Shown here: positions 15,555 through 21,168 of the stretch, piece after piece
Position numbering within the stretch: position 1 is the stretch's first letter
How the letters are laid out: each line of letters opens with the position of its first letter
NCBI GenBank assembly: GCA_027577415.1
Contig: JANBQS010000320.1
Span: 1-21,168 of the forward strand
Origin: Coemansia sp. RSA 922
Taxonomy: Eukaryota > Kickxellomycota > Kickxellomycetes > Kickxellales > Kickxellaceae
Reading direction: 5' to 3'
DNA: 21,168 nucleotides
Made by a program: the position numbers and the translations under genes
Notes under the pieces: model-generated
Told to the model about the DNA's origin: nothing
Database searches by the model: none
Seen by the model: the letters and a program-made list of their open reading frames with translations, nothing else

Positions 15555-18038
15555 ATGGATTTCAGCGGAAGAGTGGGTGGCGGACGTCGTGGTGGTGGGG
15601 GACACCGGAACGTCGATGAATTTGGACGCGAGAGACGGGATAAGCCCCACCAACGCAAGCCATACGACCGGCCAGCACGCGGAGGACACCGTGGCGGACG
15701 CGGAGGAGCACACGCCGGCATGATCCACGCAGGCCCCGTAGACGAGGCGCAAGAGATCGAATCTCGTCTATCCTCGCTCATCGTTAAAGTAGGCGACAAA
15801 AACACACCCACGCTACAAAACAACCTTGAGGCGCTGAGCGTAGTTTTGGAGAAAGACAGCGTCAAGCACGAGCTTACCGTGATGCGGACGTTCCGGCAGT
15901 GCGTCCTGGAGCTACCATGGAAAGTCACCGTGTACTCGACGTTGGCTGGGCTTCTCAATGCCAAGAACAGCGAGACTGGCGAGAAGGTCGTTACCTTGAT
16001 GCACGCTGTGTTGGGCGCGTCACTGAACAGAGGCGATTGGGGGTCGGTCAAGGTGCTCATGCGCTTCTTTGCCTTGTTGGTCAGCACCAATACGATTGCA
16101 GCTAGCACGCTGGTGGCCATGCTGGACACGTTCCTCGCGCCTCTGGCTGATGGCGTGAAGGTGTCGGCGAGCAACAACTGCTATGTGTTTATTGTGCTGT
16201 CGACGCTGCTGTGGGCTGGGCGGTCGCTGAACGAGCACGTGCCTGCTGAGCTGGAGCAGCGCCTTGAGCTGGTGTCAAAGTACGTTCAGGCGCAGATGGA
16301 GATCAACCAAGGCAACTCTCTGTCTACGGTATTCCACGACGTGCCGCCCAAGGGCTCCAACGCGCTGGCGCATCTCCTGGACGTCGTGCGCGCAGTGGCG
16401 GCCAATAGCTGGAAAATTGACGCGATCTATGCGCCGTACGAGATGTTTACCTCGGAGTTTGCACAGGCCAAGCAGCACGCGCTTCCGGCGTTGGAGCTGC
16501 CCACGCAGCTGGCTGCTACGGCGTTCTACACGCCGTCAGAGTTTTTGCAGCTGGTGCCTAGCCCCTCTGACCAGATTGTGCGCAAGTACGTCATGCAGGA
16601 TTTCATCGCCGATACGCTGACGCAGCTCGAGGGCAACCGCAAGGACTGTGGCAAATGTCTGATGCAGCTCCACGGGCTGTGCAACGAGGACGTGTGCAGC
16701 GTCATGACGACCGTCCAGCACCCCGAGGACATTGACCCTGAGAGCACGCTGGTGTTCGAGTATATGATGGCCGAGGTGCTATTCAGCTTCCTGTTGCAGC
16801 TGCCCGAGGGCCTGTACCGCGAGATGTACTATACGTCGTTGGCTATCGAGCTGCGCAAGGCCGAGCCTGTTATTCTGACCAACGTGTTTGAGACCATGGT
16901 TGAGAACATTGTGGCGCGCGTGCAGTTCATCGACGTCGAGTGTCTCAACCGTCTGTCCAACTGGCTGGCGGTCTATATCAGCAACTTTGGGTTCCAGTGG
17001 GACTGGAAAAAGTGGGCGGACACTGCCAGCGAGGCCGAAGACTCGCCCAAGCACCGGTTTGTGCAAGAGACGCTGCTCAAACTCATCCGCCTCTCGTACC
17101 TGGACCGCGTCCGTGCCATGCTTCCCGACAGCTACGCGGCGTTGATTCCGGCTAAGCCTCCAGCGCATAACTTCAAGTTCACTGTGCAGGCTATGGACGA
17201 GCGCACGCGCGACGTCTCTGTGGCGATGGGCCGGTGCCTCAAAAGCAAAGGAACCGTCGAGCAAGCTCTGGCCATCCTGCAGGAGCACTACTCGCAGTGG
17301 GCAGACATTGACGATGAGAAGAGGCAGACGCTGGCGCGCGAAATGCTGGTTGAGCATGTCCTCTTGCTTGGAAGTAAGACGTTCAGTCACATGCTGAACG
17401 CCATTGAAAAGTTCATGCCGGCGTTGCAAAAGTTTGGCGACTCGGCCGAGGCCAAGCTACAGATAGCCCAGGTCACTGAGGATTTCTGGCTCCGGAACCC
17501 GCAGTTCTTTGCCATCACCATCGATAAGCTCATTAACTACCGAGTTATTGACCCGGCTACCGTCGTAGCTATGCTGTTTGACAATGGGCATGTCGGCAGT
17601 TGGAGCAAGTTCCATTACTGGGAGATTCTGCACAATACTGTTAAAAAGGTCAATATGCGTGTTGTTCAGTTGCAGGGACGTCTTGAGGCTGCGAATGCTG
17701 CGGCTAACGCTATGGCTGACGACGATGCGCCCGCTGCGGAGAACCAGACGGCTGAGAGCGTTGAGCATGTCGAGGCCACGTTGGCGCAGATGGTTCAGGA
17801 GCAAAAGGACGTTGTTGTCTCTACTACGCGTCACTTTGCACGGCTCTTGAGCTCCGACTCGGGTGCTGCGGGCGAGCTGGACCGCGCTTGGCTGCATGGC
17901 CGCTTTAAGGAATTCCTTCGCACATACCGCGTACAGGTCATGGAGAACGCCCCGGTGCTAGAGAGCGAGGTGTTCACCGCCGAGGCCAGCAATGACGTGC
18001 GCCAGGCCTTTGAAGACGTACACAAAATGTCTGCCTAA
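15555..18038 (+). CDS. CBC1: Nuclear cap-binding protein subunit 1 (CBP80)
   Basis: This is the large subunit of the nuclear cap-binding complex, which pairs with CBP20 on the mRNA cap and links capping to splicing, export and decay. It has 827 residues against about 790 in the human protein. From about residue 60 it follows the family closely: LSSLIVKVGDKN, then VYSTLAGLLNAKN and IAASTLVAMLDTF in the first MIF4G domain, two further MIF4G-like helical domains, and a C-terminal helix ending KEFLRTYRVQVMENAP. The first 55 residues are rich in RG and RGG (GRVGGGRRGGGGHR, then GGHRGGRGG), instead of the simple basic nuclear signal of the human protein. The ATG at 15555 follows a GTAA context. The gene is uninterrupted, GC-rich and probably constitutive. 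Confidence 0.95.
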   Translation: MDFSGRVGGGRRGGGGHRNVDEFGRERRDKPHQRKPYDRPARGGHRGGRGGAHAGMIHAGPVDEAQEIESRLSSLIVKVGDKNTPTLQNNLEALSVVLEKDSVKHELTVMRTFRQCVLELPWKVTVYSTLAGLLNAKNSETGEKVVTLMHAVLGASLNRGDWGSVKVLMRFFALLVSTNTIAASTLVAMLDTFLAPLADGVKVSASNNCYVFIVLSTLLWAGRSLNEHVPAELEQRLELVSKYVQAQMEINQGNSLSTVFHDVPPKGSNALAHLLDVVRAVAANSWKIDAIYAPYEMFTSEFAQAKQHALPALELPTQLAATAFYTPSEFLQLVPSPSDQIVRKYVMQDFIADTLTQLEGNRKDCGKCLMQLHGLCNEDVCSVMTTVQHPEDIDPESTLVFEYMMAEVLFSFLLQLPEGLYREMYYTSLAIELRKAEPVILTNVFETMVENIVARVQFIDVECLNRLSNWLAVYISNFGFQWDWKKWADTASEAEDSPKHRFVQETLLKLIRLSYLDRVRAMLPDSYAALIPAKPPAHNFKFTVQAMDERTRDVSVAMGRCLKSKGTVEQALAILQEHYSQWADIDDEKRQTLAREMLVEHVLLLGSKTFSHMLNAIEKFMPALQKFGDSAEAKLQIAQVTEDFWLRNPQFFAITIDKLINYRVIDPATVVAMLFDNGHVGSWSKFHYWEILHNTVKKVNMRVVQLQGRLEAANAAANAMADDDAPAAENQTAESVEHVEATLAQMVQEQKDVVVSTTRHFARLLSSDSGAAGELDRAWLHGRFKEFLRTYRVQVMENAPVLESEVFTAEASNDVRQAFEDVHKMSA

Positions 18039-18413
18039 GCCCTTTCTTTTCCCCCTCCCCTCCCCAAAAAAACATACGTTTTCTGCCTTTGCTTTGTGCA
18101 AAAGCACTTGGCTTGACTGTGAGAAAGAGCGTCCGCTGATCCTCGCCCGTGATCTCTAAATTCATAGGGGCGAATGTGTTGGGAGGACTTGTTCTTTAAC
18201 GACTTTCTGTTTTGTCTCTTCAGTTGAATTTACTTTCTATATTTGTCATTTGCACTATACTTTCTCGGTCACCCTTTTATTCTGTACTCTATTCGACTAG
18301 ACACAGTTTGCTAGCGTATACTCTGTGTCTCTGACACGCTGCTGCCTGTGTGTAGCCTAGCTTGCTACTGTAAAAAAAGCGACTGTATATCTTTGCACTT
18401 TCAACTATCATCA
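18039..18413. promoter_or_regulatory. Intergenic region between CBP80 and the TBC gene
   Basis: This is the 3' flank of CBP80 (C-rich, then an A-run) and a C/T-rich promoter for the TBC gene. A TATATC element lies at about 18386-18391, roughly 25 bases before the ATG at 18414. No AATAAA is obvious. Confidence 0.4.
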
Positions 18414-21168
18414 ATGCTCGCTTCTTCAGACTCTTTAGCGGCACTGGGGCCTCGACGAGGGACGGCGAGCATGCCTGCTGCTCGTGCGCGTAGCACTCGC
18501 CACCGCCACTGCTCGCCGGCAGCCTCAAATAGCGGCACTAATCGGCGGCGACTGTTAGCTCGGGCCATTCACAGCAACAGTATTACATCATCACCATTCC
18601 CCCCATCCTCGGCTATGGCTGACGACACTTGGGAGGTGCCTGTATTTAGTGCGTCATCCGATGCGCTATGGCTGCTCGCTGATAGCAGCTATGGTGGTGG
18701 AAGAGTCGGGCGTAGTGCTAGCTGCTATGAGCCGGTGGCTGCGCGCCGTAGGGGCTTTATGAAGCGCCCCTCGTCGTGTGCTTCGGAGGCCGATTACTTT
18801 AGCGTTGCTGTGGAGCGTCACCCTGTGCAGAGCGACGTGTCTGATGCTAAGCGTACGCCTATGTATCGGACGTCGTCGCTGAACTCGCTGCTTGACTGTG
18901 GGGGGAACTCGGCGGATGTGGCGGATGCTTTGGTGCCCGAGTCTCTTGAGGTTTCTCGTAGCAAGCTTGCGCGGCTTTCGACGATGCCTGCTTTGCAGTT
19001 GGCTGCACTTGCTGGCGATCCATCTGGGATACACGACGATGCGGCTCGGTTTTATCCGCTGGCGAGTAGAGCAGCAGAGGCTGTGCAGTCAGCGGATGTG
19101 GCTGTAATAGCGCAAGGGCCGCCGCCACCGCCAAGGCCCCACTTCCTCAGGCAGCTGGGCCAAAAGCCGAGCAGTGGCTCGCTGCGAACAGGTAACTCTG
19201 GTCAAGTATTGCCATCGGGCTGTGAGGGAGGGGAGCAGGAAAAGTGCCCCACTACTTTGCACTATGCTGCACTTGTCAACGCGGCGCATATACCCGAGCA
19301 CCGTGGCGACAATAGTGGCACTGGTGCTGGTAGATTGGCGCGGTTCACTCGCCAGCTAATGACAGGGCTTTCTTTTGGTGCTCGGCATTCCGTCGACTCG
19401 CCAGATGTGCGCTGTGCGAATGCTTCTCGTCGGAGGGAATCGCCGTGTCAGCAGCAGCAACAGCAGCAGCAGCAGCTGGTGGGTCATTCTTCTCCCAGTG
19501 TTGAGGCGACTTTGGTGGCGACGTTTGACACTGGCAACCACCGCCTTGACGGACTTTGCCCCTCTAGGCTGAATTTGTCTCGACCTGCGCATGGCGGCAG
19601 CTGGCCTGATGACTTTGGCGCCACCTCGCCGACAGCTGGTACTTTTGCTGCTGAGGACCATGCTCCTCCTCCTCCTGCTGCTGGCTCTGCTTCGGGGCGG
19701 CTCAATATGAGGTTTGCCAAGAACAGGCCTGGAGGAGCAGCGAAGCGGAGCACTTGTCTGACGATTCCGACCTCCAGGGCGCCCCTGTTTTTGCCCAACT
19801 TACTACTCATGCCCGTGACTTCGCCTGCCAGCGCCTCGCTTCAAACGGAGGTCGCTACAGCTAGTGCCAGCACGATGGCGTCGCCCTTTCTTCACCCGGC
19901 GTCTGCTGAGTGCTCGAGCAGTATGTTCTTTGACGCTGCTGCACTGCTGGATGGGCAGCCGCAGCTTCATACTGCGCCAATAGTGGCAGCTTCGGCACAT
20001 GACATGCTTTGTCGTTTGGCGGGAGCCAGGGTTGGCGGTGGGTGCCTGTCGCCGGCTGTGGCTGGAGGCAACCAAGTCTCGCCGCCTGTTTCGCTACACA
20101 CAGACGCGCAGGAAGAGTGGGGGCTGTTTATTACCGAGTGCTTCAAGCAGCTTGACCACCAGGTAGTGCCTAGCATGGACAGCAGCGCGACCTTTTTCGA
20201 CCGCTATGGCAGCGAGTGTAGTGCGAGTATGTTGTCTTCGCCAGAGTCCTTGGCTACTACTGTGGCTGTGCCGTCTGTTGCCGAACACCAGGCGCTGCCA
20301 AAGTATTGGTTCTCTGAACTTGGCGGGGCTGACTACGAAAAGTTCTATGCTCTTGTTTCTCGGGGTGTTCCAGAGGACTTTCGGCGTCAGGTGTGGATGG
20401 AGTGCTCGGGCGCCCTGGACATTGTCAGACCCAGCCGTGGCATGTCCCCCGAGTGCGCCAATATCGAGGAGATTGATCTTGATCTGCTGCGCACTGTCAC
20501 AACAGCTGGCCACAACATGGATCCACGTACTCCAACTGACGATGACGACAATGGCATTGCGTGCTTGCGGTATATTCTCTACAGCTATGCCCACGCCAAC
20601 CCAGATGTCGGGTACTGCCAGGGCATGAACAAGATTGCGTTTGGCCTGCTCAGTGCTGGGCTGGATGCCAGCGACTCGCTATCCTTGTTGCGGTGCCTGT
20701 TGGACGGTGGCATTCTTCCGGCGGGGATGTTCAAATCGCCTATGGCGGTGGTGCAAACCGACCAGCTGGTGCTGGAGGAGCTGGTTGCGCGGCGTCTGCC
20801 TCTGCTGTCGGCGCACTTGCGGCTGAAGCTGGGCGGCGCTGCGCCTCTGGCACCGGCGACGGTGTCGTGGTTCCTGACGCTGTTTGTCGACTGTCTGCCT
20901 GGGCCTCACCGCCTGCGTGTGTGGGACATGCTGTTTGTGCATGGGTACCCGGTTGTGTTCCAGGCGTGCCTGGCTATTTTGGAGCTGAATCAGCCAGCCC
21001 TGCTGCTGTGTGCGACTCCCGTGGCTGTCTATGCATTGCTGCAGAATGTGCGCAATGTCTTGGAGCACGTCGATGCCGAGGACTTTGGCATCCTGGCCTT
21101 TGGCAAACCGCGGTCTTGCTTGGTGAGCGCCAGTGAAATCGGACTGGTTCGCCAGCAAGTGTCTCTAT
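18414..21168 (+). CDS. TBC-domain RabGAP, 3' end outside the window
   Basis: One frame stays open for 918 codons from ATG 18414 (upstream in-frame stop at 18312) and runs off the end. Residues 1 to about 630 are Ser/Ala/Pro-rich, apparently disordered, with a nine-residue polyglutamine run at about 346-354 and short proline runs. The TBC domain begins at about 645: GVPEDFRRQVW, then IDLDLLRT carrying the arginine finger R693, and GYCQGMN carrying the glutamine finger Q736. WFLTLFVDCLPGPHRLRVWDMLF and the helices after it complete the core. Both catalytic fingers are intact, so it should stimulate GTP hydrolysis by a Rab protein. The Rab cannot be named from sequence. The long disordered N-terminus suggests phosphoregulation. 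Confidence 0.92.
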   Translation, partial: MLASSDSLAALGPRRGTASMPAARARSTRHRHCSPAASNSGTNRRRLLARAIHSNSITSSPFPPSSAMADDTWEVPVFSASSDALWLLADSSYGGGRVGRSASCYEPVAARRRGFMKRPSSCASEADYFSVAVERHPVQSDVSDAKRTPMYRTSSLNSLLDCGGNSADVADALVPESLEVSRSKLARLSTMPALQLAALAGDPSGIHDDAARFYPLASRAAEAVQSADVAVIAQGPPPPPRPHFLRQLGQKPSSGSLRTGNSGQVLPSGCEGGEQEKCPTTLHYAALVNAAHIPEHRGDNSGTGAGRLARFTRQLMTGLSFGARHSVDSPDVRCANASRRRESPCQQQQQQQQQLVGHSSPSVEATLVATFDTGNHRLDGLCPSRLNLSRPAHGGSWPDDFGATSPTAGTFAAEDHAPPPPAAGSASGRLNMRFAKNRPGGAAKRSTCLTIPTSRAPLFLPNLLLMPVTSPASASLQTEVATASASTMASPFLHPASAECSSSMFFDAAALLDGQPQLHTAPIVAASAHDMLCRLAGARVGGGCLSPAVAGGNQVSPPVSLHTDAQEEWGLFITECFKQLDHQVVPSMDSSATFFDRYGSECSASMLSSPESLATTVAVPSVAEHQALPKYWFSELGGADYEKFYALVSRGVPEDFRRQVWMECSGALDIVRPSRGMSPECANIEEIDLDLLRTVTTAGHNMDPRTPTDDDDNGIACLRYILYSYAHANPDVGYCQGMNKIAFGLLSAGLDASDSLSLLRCLLDGGILPAGMFKSPMAVVQTDQLVLEELVARRLPLLSAHLRLKLGGAAPLAPATVSWFLTLFVDCLPGPHRLRVWDMLFVHGYPVVFQACLAILELNQPALLLCATPVAVYALLQNVRNVLEHVDAEDFGILAFGKPRSCLVSASEIGLVRQQVSL
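19449..19475 (+). repeat. CAG/CAA microsatellite coding polyglutamine
   Basis: Nine glutamine codons (eight CAG, one CAA) lie in the disordered N-terminal region of the TBC protein. The length is likely to vary between strains. Confidence 0.8.

Noticed and set aside
16779..17429. Minus-strand frame of 216 codons
   Set aside because: It is an antisense shadow of CBP80 with no start context or family resemblance.

Overview
This is nuclear DNA of a fungus. It carries conserved eukaryotic genes: GMP synthase, mitochondrial-type phosphatidylserine decarboxylase, CBP80, Rtf2 and a TBC RabGAP. It also has fungus-specific families (a FunK1 kinase-like protein and an Oca/Siw14-type phosphatase-like protein), TATA and pyrimidine-rich leaders typical of fungi, and few, short introns with CTAAC-like branch sites. 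Low intron density plus a FunK1 gene would fit an early-diverging lineage such as Kickxellomycotina. That placement is inference.

Layout. (1) 1-4.6 kb is AT-rich and gene-poor. It holds the 5' half of an ABCC-type transporter gene (minus), two small orphan genes (1673-1984 plus, 2755-3093 minus) and about 1.4 kb with no convincing gene. (2) 4.7-9.9 kb is three plus-strand genes: a FunK1 protein with degenerate HRD and DFG motifs, an Oca/Siw14-family protein whose CX5R loop has lost its arginine, and an R3H-domain protein with a GC-AG intron. (3) 10.2-15.3 kb is a minus-strand series: Rtf2, GMP synthase, phosphatidylserine decarboxylase, a third small orphan, and a tiny Ac45/VOA1-like membrane protein. 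(4) 15.5 kb to the end is plus strand: CBP80, then a long TBC-domain protein that runs off the window.

The genes do not form one pathway. The housekeeping proteins act in purine synthesis, mitochondrial phosphatidylethanolamine synthesis, cap binding, stalled-fork control and Rab GTPase inactivation. The most notable features are two adjacent signalling-family genes (kinase-like, then phosphatase-like) that both look catalytically dead, the GC-AG intron with a triple tandem acceptor and an embedded poly(A) signal, and a strong 62-bp foldback just downstream of the phosphatase-like gene. I found no tRNA, rRNA, CRISPR array or intact transposon.
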